The position numbers and the translations under genes were made by a program. The notes below the pieces were generated by a model. The model was not told the DNA's origin. It saw nothing but the letters and a program-made list of their open reading frames with translations, and made no database searches. DNA of 64,000 bases. Origin: Maricaulis salignorans. Its GTDB lineage: Bacteria; Pseudomonadota; Alphaproteobacteria; Caulobacterales; Maricaulaceae. The first letter of the stretch is position 1. The number at the start of each line of letters is the position of its first letter. Of this stretch, positions 25,243 through 35,202 are shown in pieces. The stretch covers positions 1 through 64,000 of the forward strand of contig NZ_FNHG01000001.1 of the NCBI RefSeq assembly GCF_900103475.1. The letters are read 5' to 3'.

Positions 25243-26829
25243 ATGAAACGCGTTTTGATGGCTGCCGCACTCGTGGCAATGCTTTGTGGTCTGGCCCCGA
25301 TCGGCAGCGTGCATGCCCAGCATTTGCCGCGGCTTGCCCGCGCTGACGCAGATGCGGCTCTTGCCGCGATCCGGCTGGATGGGGCGGATAATGAGGTTGT
25401 CTCTTTCGAGCGCGCTGTTTACCGGCGCGGGACCTACATTTTCACCAATGTCGTTGTGAACCTGGAGCGCGATGCGGAATCGCCGGCCGGCGTTGTGCAT
25501 GCTGCCCGCATGATCCTCGATTCCCCGAGGCTCGACAGCGAGGGCAGGCTGCTCCTGCACGCTTTCGTGCTTGAGGAGGTTGAGCAGGTTCTGGACGCGG
25601 GGGCGGTCGGTTTCACGCTTGGCCGGGTGATGCTGGAAGCGCCCAATGCGGAAATGTCGGCCAATCTTGGACGCATCCTGCGCGGGGATCATGGCGCGGA
25701 AGTCGGCGCGGACAAGGATTTGTACCGCTTTGGCCTGCTTGCCGTCGATGATGCAGCCGAACCGGGTCGGACCTCTGATGCAGGGGCCCCATTTGCTTTC
25801 GATCGCCTCGCTTTCATTGGCTATACCGCGAACACGCTGCAACGTTTCGAACTCCTCGGCTTTACCGCCAGGGTCGAGAACGAGGCGGGAGTCAATCATC
25901 TGGACATGGCCGAGCTGTCCGTGGACGGGCTGATGATATCAAGCCAGTTCAGCGTGCTGGACGTCTTCAGCGCGGGCCCTGGCGACACGGGTTTCTTTCG
26001 GAGTTATTTCGCCATGGAGATGGGCGAGCAGCTCAATCTGTTCGATCGGCTCCGGGTCCGAAATCTCACCGCCACCATTCCCGGTCACCGGGTGACGCTT
26101 GATGAGATTGTGATCACCATGGATCAGCGCGATGCCGTGCTGGATACGCGGATGCGTATGGGGTCGCTGCGCATCATGCCCGACCTGGAGGATCCCGCCG
26201 GGGCACAGCTCGCCAACAGATTTGACCAGCTCGGCTATGAAAGCCTGGATCTGAGCCTTCAGGGCCATTCCGTCTATGATCCACAGAGCGGACGGGTCTT
26301 CACCACGGGCGAGAATTATCTGGCACTGCGCGACGGATTCCGTCTGGACTTCGCCCATGATCTTGGCGGATATCCCGAGTTTCTGGCCAATCAGCGCGGC
26401 TTGTCCGAACGTCCGTCAGCGACCGTCGACGGCAAATCTGCCAGTGATGCCGAGGGCGTGTCGTCGGCTGCCGATCCTCTGGTGATCAACCGGATCGCTT
26501 TGAGACTTGAAGACCGGTCCATTCTGGAGCGCGGTTTCGCTGCTGCGGCGGCGGACCAGGGGATTACGCCGGAGGCGATGCGGTCCCAGGCCGGGGTGCT
26601 GGTGTTGGTGGGATTGATGTCGGCGCCGCCGGAGATGCCACAGACGCTGGTGACGCAGCTGGCGACGGCGGTTTCCGCCTTCATCGCCCAGGGCGGGACG
26701 CTGGAGATTGTGATGCAGCCGCCTTCCCCCGTCACCATTGGCGAAATCCGGGCCCGGCGCGAGGCGGGGGCGGTTGATTTCGAGGCGCTTGGATTGGGCG
26801 TGACCGCCGAGGCCCCGCGCGGGCGCTAG
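25243..26829 (+). CDS. Large secreted protein of unknown function
   Basis: A 528-residue product with a clear signal peptide (about 1-25, ending SVHAQ). The rest is beta-rich and repetitive in character: strands such as LRVRNLTATIPGHRVTLDEI and LGFTARVENEAGVNHLDMAEL recur with similar length and polarity, somewhat like periplasmic bridge or AsmA-type proteins, but no family is recognised. There are no cysteines in the mature part that I can see. It stands alone; a hairpin follows the stop and is shared with convergent phaZ. Confidence 0.7.
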   Translation: MKRVLMAAALVAMLCGLAPIGSVHAQHLPRLARADADAALAAIRLDGADNEVVSFERAVYRRGTYIFTNVVVNLERDAESPAGVVHAARMILDSPRLDSEGRLLLHAFVLEEVEQVLDAGAVGFTLGRVMLEAPNAEMSANLGRILRGDHGAEVGADKDLYRFGLLAVDDAAEPGRTSDAGAPFAFDRLAFIGYTANTLQRFELLGFTARVENEAGVNHLDMAELSVDGLMISSQFSVLDVFSAGPGDTGFFRSYFAMEMGEQLNLFDRLRVRNLTATIPGHRVTLDEIVITMDQRDAVLDTRMRMGSLRIMPDLEDPAGAQLANRFDQLGYESLDLSLQGHSVYDPQSGRVFTTGENYLALRDGFRLDFAHDLGGYPEFLANQRGLSERPSATVDGKSASDAEGVSSAADPLVINRIALRLEDRSILERGFAAAAADQGITPEAMRSQAGVLVLVGLMSAPPEMPQTLVTQLATAVSAFIAQGGTLEIVMQPPSPVTIGEIRARREAGAVDFEALGLGVTAEAPRGR

Positions 26830-26843
26830 GACGTGCTGGAAAT

Positions 26844-26878
26844 CATTCCGGCAGACGGTCAGACCGCCTGCCGGAATG
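26844..26878. terminator. Shared hairpin between convergent genes
   Basis: CATTCCGGCAGACGGT (26844-26859) pairs with ACCGCCTGCCGGAATG (26863-26878) over 16 positions with one G-U type mismatch and a 3-nt loop. It fills the 52-nt space between the secreted-protein gene and phaZ, ending four bases before the phaZ stop codon. There is no T run, so termination efficiency is uncertain. Confidence 0.6.
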
Positions 26879-26881
26879 TGA

Positions 26882-28144
26882 TCAACGGTTCTTGCGGGCC
26901 GCTGCACCTTTTTCGGTCATGAAGCGTTTCATCATGGGCGCGACCTGCTCGCGGAAGCGGCGGCCATTGAAGACGCCGTAATGCCCGACGTCGGGCTGGA
27001 CCCAGTCTTCTTTCAGGCTGTCGGGCAATTGCGAGCACAGTGTGTGCGCAGCCTGGGTCTGGCCGATGCCGGAAATATCGTCATTCTCGCCCTCGACGGT
27101 GAGCAGGGCGATATCGGTAATGCTGGACGGAACGACCAGGCGGCCCTTCACTTCCTGCGTGCCGGTCGCCAGCTTGTGCCCCTGGAAGACATCGCTGATC
27201 GTCTGCAGGTAGAATTCCTCGCTCAGATCCATAACCGCGAGATATTCGTCATAGAAGGTGCGGTGGCGGTCGGCTTCATCCCCATCGCCTTTCACCATAT
27301 TGGCGAAATAGTCCTTGTGGGCGTCGACATGGCGGTCGAGATTCATGTTCACGAAGCCCGCCAGCTGCAGGAAGCCGGGGTAGACGCGGCGCATGGCGCC
27401 AGCATTGGGTATCGTCACCGTATGGATGAGATTGTCGGCGAACCAGCTGAAGGGCTTTTCCTGGGCCAGCTTGTTGGGAACAGTCGGCGACAGGCGGGTA
27501 TCGATCGGCGAACCCATGAAGGTCATGGTCAGGGGCCGGGCGGGATCCTTGTCTTCGGCCATCAGCGCGATCGCGGCCAGGGTCGGCGGGCCGGGCTGGC
27601 AGACGGCGACAACATGCGTGTCTGAGCCCAGCTCGGTCAGCATGGCGCGGACATAGGCGGTGAAATCATCAAGATCGAAACGGCCATCGGTGACCGGGAC
27701 GCTGCGCGCATCCTTCCAGTCGGTGATGTAGACTTCGTGGTCGGGCAGGAAGGCCTCGACGGTACCGCGCAGCAGGGTGGCGTAATGGCCGGACATCGGC
27801 GCGACGAACAGGACTTTGGGCTGGGCCTTCTTGACACCGGCCGCCTTGAGGGCGTCCGGATCACGCACGAAGTGCAGCATATTGCACCAGGGCTGGTTCC
27901 ATACGACGGTCTCGGTGACGGGAACCTTGTGGCCATCGATCTCGACCGGTTCCAGATTCCATTCCGGTTTGACATAACGCCGCGTCATGGTCTCGAACAG
28001 ATCGGCGGCGGCGGCCATGGTGCGTCCGGCATAGGTGTCGCCCATCGGATTCCAGGGCGCCTGCATCATCTGGCGGGTGGCATTGGCTGCGGCGCGCCAT
28101 GGCGTCATCGCCAAACGGTTTAACTCGTAAACACTATAGAGCAT
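26882..28144 (-). CDS. phaZ: Intracellular polyhydroxyalkanoate depolymerase
   Basis: PhaZ mobilises stored PHA granules to hydroxyalkanoates. The 420-residue protein has the intracellular-type layout with no signal peptide. The nucleophile is a cysteine, Cys182 in AVCQPGPPTLAA, as in the well-studied Ralstonia enzyme. The C-terminal QPDVGHYGVFNGRRFRE carries the catalytic His. AGGAGG precedes the ATG at 28144. No PHA synthase gene is in the window, so the synthesis side is encoded elsewhere. Confidence 0.92.
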   Translation of the reverse strand: MLYSVYELNRLAMTPWRAAANATRQMMQAPWNPMGDTYAGRTMAAAADLFETMTRRYVKPEWNLEPVEIDGHKVPVTETVVWNQPWCNMLHFVRDPDALKAAGVKKAQPKVLFVAPMSGHYATLLRGTVEAFLPDHEVYITDWKDARSVPVTDGRFDLDDFTAYVRAMLTELGSDTHVVAVCQPGPPTLAAIALMAEDKDPARPLTMTFMGSPIDTRLSPTVPNKLAQEKPFSWFADNLIHTVTIPNAGAMRRVYPGFLQLAGFVNMNLDRHVDAHKDYFANMVKGDGDEADRHRTFYDEYLAVMDLSEEFYLQTISDVFQGHKLATGTQEVKGRLVVPSSITDIALLTVEGENDDISGIGQTQAAHTLCSQLPDSLKEDWVQPDVGHYGVFNGRRFREQVAPMMKRFMTEKGAAARKNR

Positions 28145-28183
28145 GAGCCCTCCTGGGACCGGCATTACCGAAACCGGCAATGC

Positions 28184-28837
28184 TCATGAGGATGAACCTT
28201 CTTCCTCAAGGAATTCTTGCAGCCGTTCCGCCATCGATTGCGGGTCGGCGCCATGGGAGAAGACGTCTACGAAACGTCCTTCTGAATCCATCAGATAGAC
28301 GATGGAGCTGTGATCCATCAGATAGTCATCGCCGGTATCATCCTGGCCGTCTTCACCGACGCTGCGCCGGAAAGCGACGCGGTAGACGCCCGCGACATCG
28401 GCGATTTGTTCTTCGCTTCCGGTCAGTCCGACCAGGTCGGGCGGAAAGGCCGGCGAGGCAACGTATTGGGCCAGCTGGTCGACCGTATCGCGCTGCGGGT
28501 CGATCGTGATCAGGATTGGCTGGATGCGGGCGCGCTCTTCAGGCTCGAGCTGTTCCAGGGCTGCGGCCATGATCTGCAATGAGAAGGGGCAGACATCCGG
28601 GCAATAGGTGTAGCCAAAATAGATCAGCATGGCGCGGCCACGGAAATCGGCTTCGGTGACGGTCTGCCCGGTCTGGTCGACCAGGGTGAAGGGGCCGCCA
28701 ATCAGGGCTTCGCCACTGGTGCGCGTTGGCGCGCGCCGGGCCTCGCGCTGGCCCGGATCGGTGAGCATCAGCGTGAAGAACCCGATCACCACAATCATGG
28801 GCAGGGCAATGATCAACCAGATCCAGGCTCGTTGCAT
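28184..28837 (-). CDS. senC: SCO1/SenC family copper protein
   Basis: A membrane-anchored thioredoxin-fold protein of 217 residues that delivers copper to the CuA/CuB sites of cytochrome oxidases. One helix (about 5-25) anchors it. The copper ligands are Cys79 and Cys83 in YTYCPDVCPF and His176 in LMDHSSIV. TGGAGCG precedes the ATG at 28837. The open frame runs far upstream over regB but only this part is conserved. It is divergent from regB (132 nt), a variation on the classical regB-senC-regA cluster. Confidence 0.93.
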   Translation of the reverse strand: MQRAWIWLIIALPMIVVIGFFTLMLTDPGQREARRAPTRTSGEALIGGPFTLVDQTGQTVTEADFRGRAMLIYFGYTYCPDVCPFSLQIMAAALEQLEPEERARIQPILITIDPQRDTVDQLAQYVASPAFPPDLVGLTGSEEQIADVAGVYRVAFRRSVGEDGQDDTGDDYLMDHSSIVYLMDSEGRFVDVFSHGADPQSMAERLQEFLEEEGSSS

Positions 28838-28969
28838 TTGCGCTCCATCAACTATCCGAAGGCAGACAAAGCATGTTATGCCGCCTTCGATGTATTTTGC
28901 TGCACATGCGAAGCTAGGACGGCTCGATCCGCCTGTCCATCGACTTCGCTGCATGACCGGAGCCAGCCA

Positions 28970-30295
28970 ATGCTCGATGCCGATTGGGACCCGTATGGCA
29001 GTGACGCGCACCTGACACCGGTGTTCGGACGCTTGCGCCTGCGCACGCTGGTCATGCTGCGCTGGCTGGCGGTGGCGGGTCAGACGCTGACCGTTCTGCT
29101 CATACATTATGTGGTCGGTTTCAATCTGCCGATCGGCGTCTGTCTCGGCGTCATCATGGCCAGCGCCTGGATCAATACCTGGCTGACCCTGTCTGTGCCG
29201 CCGCAGCAATTCGCCAAGGATTGGGAGGCTTTTGCCCAGCTCAGCTATGATGTGCTCCAGCTTTGCGCCCTTCTGATCCTGACGGGCGGCCTGCAAAACC
29301 CCTTCATCGTGATGCTGGCCGCGCCCGTCACTATCGCGGTTGCGGCCCTGCCCCAGCGCTGGGCGCTCGGTGTAGCCCTCATCGCGATGGCCGGGACCGG
29401 TGTGATGTGGCTGTGGAGCCTGCCCCTGCCCTGGGTGGCGGGCGAGGCGATCCATCTGCCCGACATGTATGTGCTGGGCCTGTGGTGTGCGATCTTTATC
29501 GCGGTCGCCTTTACCGCCGTCTATTCCTGGCGCGTCAGCCAGGAGGGCCGCCGCATGGCGACCGCGCTCGCAGCAACCCAGAGCGTCCTGTCCCGCGAGC
29601 AGCGCCTGTCGGCCCTCGGCGCGCTGGCTGCCGCTGCAGCGCACGAGCTCGGTACGCCGCTGGCCACGATCCAGCTGACCGCCAAGGAAATGCTGCGCGA
29701 GGTGCATGATAATGACCTGCTGCGCGAGGATGCCGAGCTGATGGTGACCCAGGCGCGCCGCTGCCGCGATATCCTCAAGCGTTTGAGCCAGGAACAGGCG
29801 GTCACCGATGAGCGCCATGACCGGGTCGAGCTGCTCGCCGCCCTCGAGGAGGCCAGCACGCCTTTGCGCGGCCTGGGTCCGATGCTCGATGTCAGCCTTG
29901 CGGAGGCGGGCGGGATGGGACCGGCGCCCGTGCTGCGCCGCATGCCGGAAATGCTCTATGCGATCGGCAATTTTGTCGAGAATGCCGTCGATTTCGCGAC
30001 CACGCGTGTCACGGTCGAGGGATCCTGGGACGCCGAGAGCCTGCGCGTCACGATTTGTGATGACGGGACCGGCTTCAAGCCCGAGATCCTGTCCAAGATC
30101 GGCGAGCCCTATGTCACCACACGGTCGGGTACGCCCGGCCAGGGCGGGCTGGGCCTGGGCGTGTTCATTGCCAAGACAATGATCGAGAAAACCGGCGGCC
30201 GGGTGGCTTTCGACAATGTTTCATCCCAGGGCGGCGCCCAGGTCACCATCGTCTGGCCGCGCAACCGGGTAGAGGCACCGCCAATCCTTCGTTAG
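28970..30295 (+). CDS. regB: Redox sensor histidine kinase RegB/ActS
   Basis: The global redox kinase of alphaproteobacteria, 441 residues. Six hydrophobic segments fill about 25-188. They include the quinone-sensing heptapeptide GGLQNPF (106-112). The phosphoacceptor is His225 in AAAAHELGTPLA. The redox cysteine, Cys265 in ARRCRDIL, sits at the same position number as in Rhodobacter RegB. The ATPase part has FVENAVDFA and GLGLGVFIAK. GGAG precedes the ATG at 28970. It probably forms an operon with regA. Confidence 0.95.
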   Translation: MLDADWDPYGSDAHLTPVFGRLRLRTLVMLRWLAVAGQTLTVLLIHYVVGFNLPIGVCLGVIMASAWINTWLTLSVPPQQFAKDWEAFAQLSYDVLQLCALLILTGGLQNPFIVMLAAPVTIAVAALPQRWALGVALIAMAGTGVMWLWSLPLPWVAGEAIHLPDMYVLGLWCAIFIAVAFTAVYSWRVSQEGRRMATALAATQSVLSREQRLSALGALAAAAAHELGTPLATIQLTAKEMLREVHDNDLLREDAELMVTQARRCRDILKRLSQEQAVTDERHDRVELLAALEEASTPLRGLGPMLDVSLAEAGGMGPAPVLRRMPEMLYAIGNFVENAVDFATTRVTVEGSWDAESLRVTICDDGTGFKPEILSKIGEPYVTTRSGTPGQGGLGLGVFIAKTMIEKTGGRVAFDNVSSQGGAQVTIVWPRNRVEAPPILR

Positions 30296-30336
30296 TAATG
30301 TTAGACAGACAGATACCGAATCGCGAGGACGCAGCC

Positions 30337-30888
30337 GTGGACGATATTGAATACGACATGCCCGAAGACCGCACCCTGCTCATTCTGGACGATGATGCAC
30401 CCTTCCGCACCCGGCTCGGGCGGGCGATGACCAGTCGCGGTTTTGTCGTTTCCGCAGTGGGCACGGTCGATGAGGCCGAGGAAATCGCGCGCCAGAACCC
30501 GCCGGCCTTTGCCGTGCTGGATCTGCGCCTGACCGATGGTGACGGGCTGGAAGTCGTCAAGGCGCTGCACGCCTCTCGTCCGGATTGCCGGGTCGTCATG
30601 CTGACCGGCTATGGCAATATCGCGACCGCCGTTGCCGCCGTGAAGGCGGGCGCCGTCGATTATCTGTCCAAGCCTGCCGATGCCGATGATGTCATCAAGG
30701 CGCTACTCGCCAGCCCGGAAGACAAGCCACAGCCACCGGAAAACCCGATGTCGGCTGATCGCGTGCGCTGGGAACATATCCAGCGCGTGTTCGAACTGTG
30801 CGATCACAATGTCTCGGAAACCGCGCGCCGCCTGAACATGCACCGGCGGACATTGCAGCGCATCCTGGCCAAGCGCGCGCCGCGCTGA
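30337..30888 (+). CDS. regA: Redox response regulator RegA/ActR
   Basis: The cognate regulator of RegB. The receiver domain has DDD (18-20), phosphoacceptor Asp62 in VLDLRLTDGDG, Thr90 and the SKP lysine at 112. A short proline linker leads to the Fis-type HTH (about 150-180), whose NVSETARRLNMHRRTLQRIL is nearly invariant across RegA proteins. The GTG at 30337 is preferred because GAGGA lies seven bases upstream. An in-frame ATG at 30298 lacks a site but would give a 196-residue protein. Such regulators control cytochrome, TCA and nitrogen genes. Confidence 0.94.
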   Translation: MDDIEYDMPEDRTLLILDDDAPFRTRLGRAMTSRGFVVSAVGTVDEAEEIARQNPPAFAVLDLRLTDGDGLEVVKALHASRPDCRVVMLTGYGNIATAVAAVKAGAVDYLSKPADADDVIKALLASPEDKPQPPENPMSADRVRWEHIQRVFELCDHNVSETARRLNMHRRTLQRILAKRAPR

Positions 30889-30897
30889 CGCCATGCT

Positions 30898-31629
30898 TCA
30901 GCGCCGCGGCTCGGCCCGCGCATAGCCATATATCGGGCCGCCATCGGCGCCCTGCACGATCGCGACCGTGCCGTGGCGGCGATAGGCCTCGCCCATATAT
31001 TCCGCCTCACCGCCCGACCATCGGCCGAGATAGGTCAGGCTTTTCACCATATTGTAGTGAAGCATTTCGACGCCCTCATTCTCGCCGGCGCCAATTTCAA
31101 GGCTGGCCCAGCCCGGCGCATAGGCGAGCAGCCAGACATCGAGACTGGCTTCCGGCGCCGCACCATCGAGGCGCACAATATAGGAACCGAACGGACCGTC
31201 TTCCAGCTGGATTGAGGGGCTGTCGGGCATCGCCGCCAGGCGGTTCTCTACCGCTTCCGCGACCTTGTCCTGGTTCCAGCCCGGTGCGTCGGTGACGCCA
31301 TCGACCACGAAATGCGGGGTGTAGAGGCGATTGACGCCGAGGCGCGGCAGATAGGTGCGCTGGCGCTGGACATATTCGGGGCGGGCATAGGTGTCGGTCC
31401 AGCCATACATGTCCCAATAACTCACGCCGAAGGCGAGCACGAAGACGTTGTCACGCTGGTCGAGTTCGCCCAGATAGCGATTGGCTTCCGGGCACAGACC
31501 GCAGCCCTGGCTGGTGAAAAGCTCGACCAGGACAGGGCGGGTCTCGGCCGCTGCGGCGCCAGGGCTGGCCTGTCCGGATGCGGGCATGGCCAGCAGGCTG
31601 GCGGCGAGGATGGAAGCGAGGATGCGCAT
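30898..31629 (-). CDS. Secreted DUF1223 thioredoxin-like protein
   Basis: A 243-residue protein with a signal peptide (about 1-21, SGQA) and a thioredoxin-like domain carrying a CxxC site, Cys43 and Cys46 in TSQGCGLCPEAN. VLVELFTSQGC and the TPHFVVDG strand are the DUF1223 signature. It is probably a periplasmic redox protein of unknown partner. It lies downstream of acnA in the same direction with a 76-nt gap, an order common in alphaproteobacteria. Confidence 0.9.
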   Translation of the reverse strand: MRILASILAASLLAMPASGQASPGAAAAETRPVLVELFTSQGCGLCPEANRYLGELDQRDNVFVLAFGVSYWDMYGWTDTYARPEYVQRQRTYLPRLGVNRLYTPHFVVDGVTDAPGWNQDKVAEAVENRLAAMPDSPSIQLEDGPFGSYIVRLDGAAPEASLDVWLLAYAPGWASLEIGAGENEGVEMLHYNMVKSLTYLGRWSGGEAEYMGEAYRRHGTVAIVQGADGGPIYGYARAEPRR

Positions 31630-31705
31630 GCTGACTACATAATCACGCCCGCCCGCATCGGCCAATCAATTGGCTGTGACGCGGGCGGGCCTTGATCATG
31701 AAGGT

Positions 31706-34381
31706 TTATGAGCGGGCGAGATTGCGCAGCACATAGTGCAGGATGCCGCCATCGCGATAATATTCCAGCTCATTCTCGGTATCGATCCGGGCGCGGACCG
31801 AAGCGGTCTTGACCGTGCCGTCCGGGAAGGTGATTTCCACGGTCATCAGGGCGCGCGGTTCGATCTCGGCAACACCGAGGATGTTGACGCTCTCATCGCC
31901 GGTCATGCCGAGGCCTTCCCAGGATGCTCCATCCTCGAACTGCAGTGGCAGCACGCCCATGCCGATCAGGTTGGAACGGTGAATACGCTCGAAGCTCTCG
32001 GCGATCACGGCCTTGACGCCCAGCAGACGTGTGCCCTTGGCAGCCCAGTCACGCGAGGAGCCGGTGCCGTATTCCTTGCCGCCGAAGACGACGAGCGGGA
32101 TGCCGGCAGCCTGGTAGTCCATGCAGGCGTCGAAGATATCGACCTGTTTGCCGTCCTTCTTGGTATAGCCGCCCTCGACCCCGTCCAGCATCTTGTTCTT
32201 GATGCGGATATTGGCGAAGGTTCCGCGCATCATCACTTCGTGATTGCCGCGGCGCGAGCCGTAGGAGTTGAATTCCAGCACCGGAACCTGGCGTTCCTGC
32301 AGATAGCGACCGGCCGGGCTATTGGCCTTGATCGAACCGGCCGGGGAAATGTGGTCGGTGGTGATGGAATCGCCGAACAGGCCCATGATCCGTGCATTGA
32401 CGACATCGCCCGGCGCATCCGGTTCCATCGTCATGCCTTCGAAATAAGGCGGGTTCTGCACATAGGTCGAGGTGTGATCCCAGGCATAGTTCAGCCCGGT
32501 GGGAACATCGATGCCCTGCCAGGCCTTGTCGCCCTGGAAGACGTGGGCATAGCGCGTCGCGAACATGTCCGGCGTCACCGAGGTGCGCACGGTCTCGGCG
32601 ATCTCCGCCGAGCTTGGCCAGATATCCTTCAGATAGACGTCATTGCCGTCCTGGTCCTGGCCGAGTGGTTCCCGGGTGATGTCGATCTGCATCGAGCCGG
32701 CGATCGCATAGGCGACGACCAGAGGCGGTGAGGCGAGATAGTTGGCGCGAATGTCGGGGCTGATCCGGCCCTCGAAATTGCGATTGCCCGACAGGACCGA
32801 GGTCGCCACCAGATCATTCTCGTTGATCGCCTTGGAGATCGGGCCCGGCAGCGGACCGGAATTGCCGATACAGGTGGTGCAGCCATAACCGACCAGGTTG
32901 AAGCCGAGCGCATCGAGATCGTCCTGCAGGCCGGCCCGCAGCATATAATCGGTGACGACTTGCGAGCCGGGCGCCAGTGAGGTCTTGACCCAGGGCTTCA
33001 CGGTCAGTCCGCGCTTGACGGCATTACGGGCCAAAAGGCCGGCACCGAGCATGACGGACGGGTTGGATGTATTGGTGCACGAGGTGATGGCGGCAATCAC
33101 GACATCGCCATTGGTGATACGATAATCGGCGCCTTCGACCGGTGCGGATTTGGCCATTTCATTGGCCTTGTTGAATTCCTTGCCCATCGCTTCGGTGAAG
33201 GCGGGCTTGGCTTCGGTGAGGATGACGCGATCCTGAGGCCGTTTCGGGCCGGAAATCGCCGGCACAACCGTCGCCATGTCGAGATGGAGTGTGTCGGTGA
33301 AGATCGGGTCGGCTTCGTATTCAGGGCGATACATGCCTTGAGCCCTGGAATAGGCCTCCACCAGGGCGACGCGCTTGTCGTCACGGCCGGTGGCGGTCAT
33401 GTAGGTGAGGGTTTCCTTGTCGACCGGGAAGAAGCCGCAGGTCGCGCCGTATTCCGGCGCCATATTGGCGATGGTGGCTTCGTCTTCCAGCGAGAGATGG
33501 TCGAGGCCCTTGCCGTAGAATTCGACGAATTTGCCGACCACGCCGCGCTTGCGCAGCATTTGCACGATCACCAGCACGAGATCGGTCGCGGTCGCGCCTT
33601 CCGGCAGTTTGCCGGTCAGCTCGAAACCGATCACTTCCGGGATCAGCATGGAGACGGGCTGGCCGAGCATGGCAGCTTCGGCCTCAATCCCGCCAACACC
33701 CCAGCCGAGCACGGCCAGGCCATTGATCATCGTGGTGTGGCTGTCCGTGCCGACGCAGGTATCCGGATAGGCGATGGTTTCGCCATCTTCGTCCTTGGTC
33801 CAGACGCACTGGGCCAGGTTTTCCAGATTGACCTGGTGGATGATGCCCGTTCCTGGCGGCACAACGCGGAAGTTTGCGAAGGCAGACGCGCCCCATTTGA
33901 GGAATTTATAGCGTTCGCCATTGCGCTCATATTCACGCTCGACGTTTTTCTCGAAACTGTCGGCATGGCCGAAATTATCCACCATCACCGAGTGGTCGAT
34001 CACCAGATCGACGGGAACCTGCGGATTGATTCGCTGCGGGTCGGCGCCCAGCTTGGTGGCCGCATCGCGCATCGCGGCGAGATCGACCACGGCGGGAACG
34101 CCGGTGAAATCCTGCATCACGACGCGGGCCGGACGATAGGCAATCTCATGGGTGGATTTGCGGGTCGTCAGCCATTCGGCCATCGCCTGGATATCAGCCT
34201 TGGTGACGGTCTTGTTGTCTTCAAAGCGCAGCAGGTTTTCCAGCAGGACCTTGAGCGAGGCCGGCAAGCGGGAAATTCCGGCCAGACCATTCTGCTCGGC
34301 GACCTTGAGATCGTAATAGGCGTAAGTGTCGCCGGCCACATTGAGGGTGCGTTTACAGGAAAAACTGTCGAGAGAAGCCAT
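31706..34381 (-). CDS. acnA: Aconitate hydratase A
   Basis: The TCA-cycle enzyme that isomerises citrate to isocitrate through a [4Fe-4S] cluster; in low iron it can become an RNA-binding protein. The 891-residue length is typical of AcnA/IRP-type enzymes. Cluster cysteines are visible in [12 protein letters not shown] and [15 protein letters not shown]. The mobile C-terminal domain has [16 protein letters not shown] and [18 protein letters not shown]. It is divergent from ccmA with a 164-nt gap. Confidence 0.97.
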   Translation of the reverse strand: MASLDSFSCKRTLNVAGDTYAYYDLKVAEQNGLAGISRLPASLKVLLENLLRFEDNKTVTKADIQAMAEWLTTRKSTHEIAYRPARVVMQDFTGVPAVVDLAAMRDAATKLGADPQRINPQVPVDLVIDHSVMVDNFGHADSFEKNVEREYERNGERYKFLKWGASAFANFRVVPPGTGIIHQVNLENLAQCVWTKDEDGETIAYPDTCVGTDSHTTMINGLAVLGWGVGGIEAEAAMLGQPVSMLIPEVIGFELTGKLPEGATATDLVLVIVQMLRKRGVVGKFVEFYGKGLDHLSLEDEATIANMAPEYGATCGFFPVDKETLTYMTATGRDDKRVALVEAYSRAQGMYRPEYEADPIFTDTLHLDMATVVPAISGPKRPQDRVILTEAKPAFTEAMGKEFNKANEMAKSAPVEGADYRITNGDVVIAAITSCTNTSNPSVMLGAGLLARNAVKRGLTVKPWVKTSLAPGSQVVTDYMLRAGLQDDLDALGFNLVGYGCTTCIGNSGPLPGPISKAINENDLVATSVLSGNRNFEGRISPDIRANYLASPPLVVAYAIAGSMQIDITREPLGQDQDGNDVYLKDIWPSSAEIAETVRTSVTPDMFATRYAHVFQGDKAWQGIDVPTGLNYAWDHTSTYVQNPPYFEGMTMEPDAPGDVVNARIMGLFGDSITTDHISPAGSIKANSPAGRYLQERQVPVLEFNSYGSRRGNHEVMMRGTFANIRIKNKMLDGVEGGYTKKDGKQVDIFDACMDYQAAGIPLVVFGGKEYGTGSSRDWAAKGTRLLGVKAVIAESFERIHRSNLIGMGVLPLQFEDGASWEGLGMTGDESVNILGVAEIEPRALMTVEITFPDGTVKTASVRARIDTENELEYYRDGGILHYVLRNLARS

Positions 34382-34545
34382 TGGGGATCGTCCTCAGGGT
34401 CGGTGGGGTGTCAAACACCCGGTGGGGAGGGTGGGTCAGCTGGATATGACCACATGTTTGCTGGGGTTCTACCCCTTGTCCCCGTTTGCTGCAATGCGGC
34501 ACGCAGTCCGTTGACCTTGGGCCCGCATTTGGGCGACATGTCGCC

Positions 34546-35202
34546 ATGACATCGGCCTCGCTTTCCCGGACCGTTACCCCGGCACCGAAATTTCCCGACC
34601 TCCGCCTGAGCGTGAGTGATCTGGGCTTGTCGCGCGGCGATATGGTGCTGGCGCGCGATCTGGGACTTGCGCTTGGGCCGGGCGAGGCGCTGCTGCTGAC
34701 GGGCCGCAATGGTACCGGCAAGACAAGTCTGCTGCGCGCCCTGGCTGGGTTCATCGAACCGGATACCGGCGCGATCCGCCTTAATGATGAGCCTGCCGCC
34801 CTGGCTGCCGCTGATACCATCGCCTGGCTGGGCCATGCCGACGGGCTCAAACCCGGCGAGACGCCGCGCAGCGCCCTGCGCTTCTGGGCCGATCTCTACG
34901 GCCAGCCGCGCACGGCGATCATGCCGGCCCTGCGCGCCCTCGAAATCGATCATTTGATTGACCGGCCTGCGGCGCGCCTGTCACGCGGCCAGCAAAGGCG
35001 CTGTGGCCTGGCGCGCATCGTGCTGGCCCATCGGCCGCTCTGGCTGCTTGATGAACCGGCCGGCCCGCTCGATGCAGAGGGCCGGGCCTGTCTCGCGGCC
35101 CTGGTGGCCAGCCACCGCGCCCGTGGCGGCCTGGTGATCGCCGCCACGCATCAGCCGCTCGACTGGCCCGATGCCCGCAGCCTCGACATGGGGGCGATCT
35201 GA
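34546..35202 (+). CDS. ccmA: Heme exporter ATPase CcmA
   Basis: The ATP-binding subunit of the CcmABCD complex that releases holo-CcmE for cytochrome c maturation. In 218 residues one sees Walker A GRNGTGKT (53-60), the signature LSRGQQRR (145-152) and Walker B LLDEP (167-171). The ATG at 34546 is chosen because the family sequence starts soon after it. Its TGA overlaps the ccmB start by one base (ATCTGATGG), so translation is coupled. Confidence 0.94.
   Translation: MTSASLSRTVTPAPKFPDLRLSVSDLGLSRGDMVLARDLGLALGPGEALLLTGRNGTGKTSLLRALAGFIEPDTGAIRLNDEPAALAAADTIAWLGHADGLKPGETPRSALRFWADLYGQPRTAIMPALRALEIDHLIDRPAARLSRGQQRRCGLARIVLAHRPLWLLDEPAGPLDAEGRACLAALVASHRARGGLVIAATHQPLDWPDARSLDMGAI

Noticed and set aside
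28838-29818. Upstream extension of the senC frame across regB
   Set aside because: Only the part from 28837 downwards is SenC; the rest is antisense to the histidine kinase.
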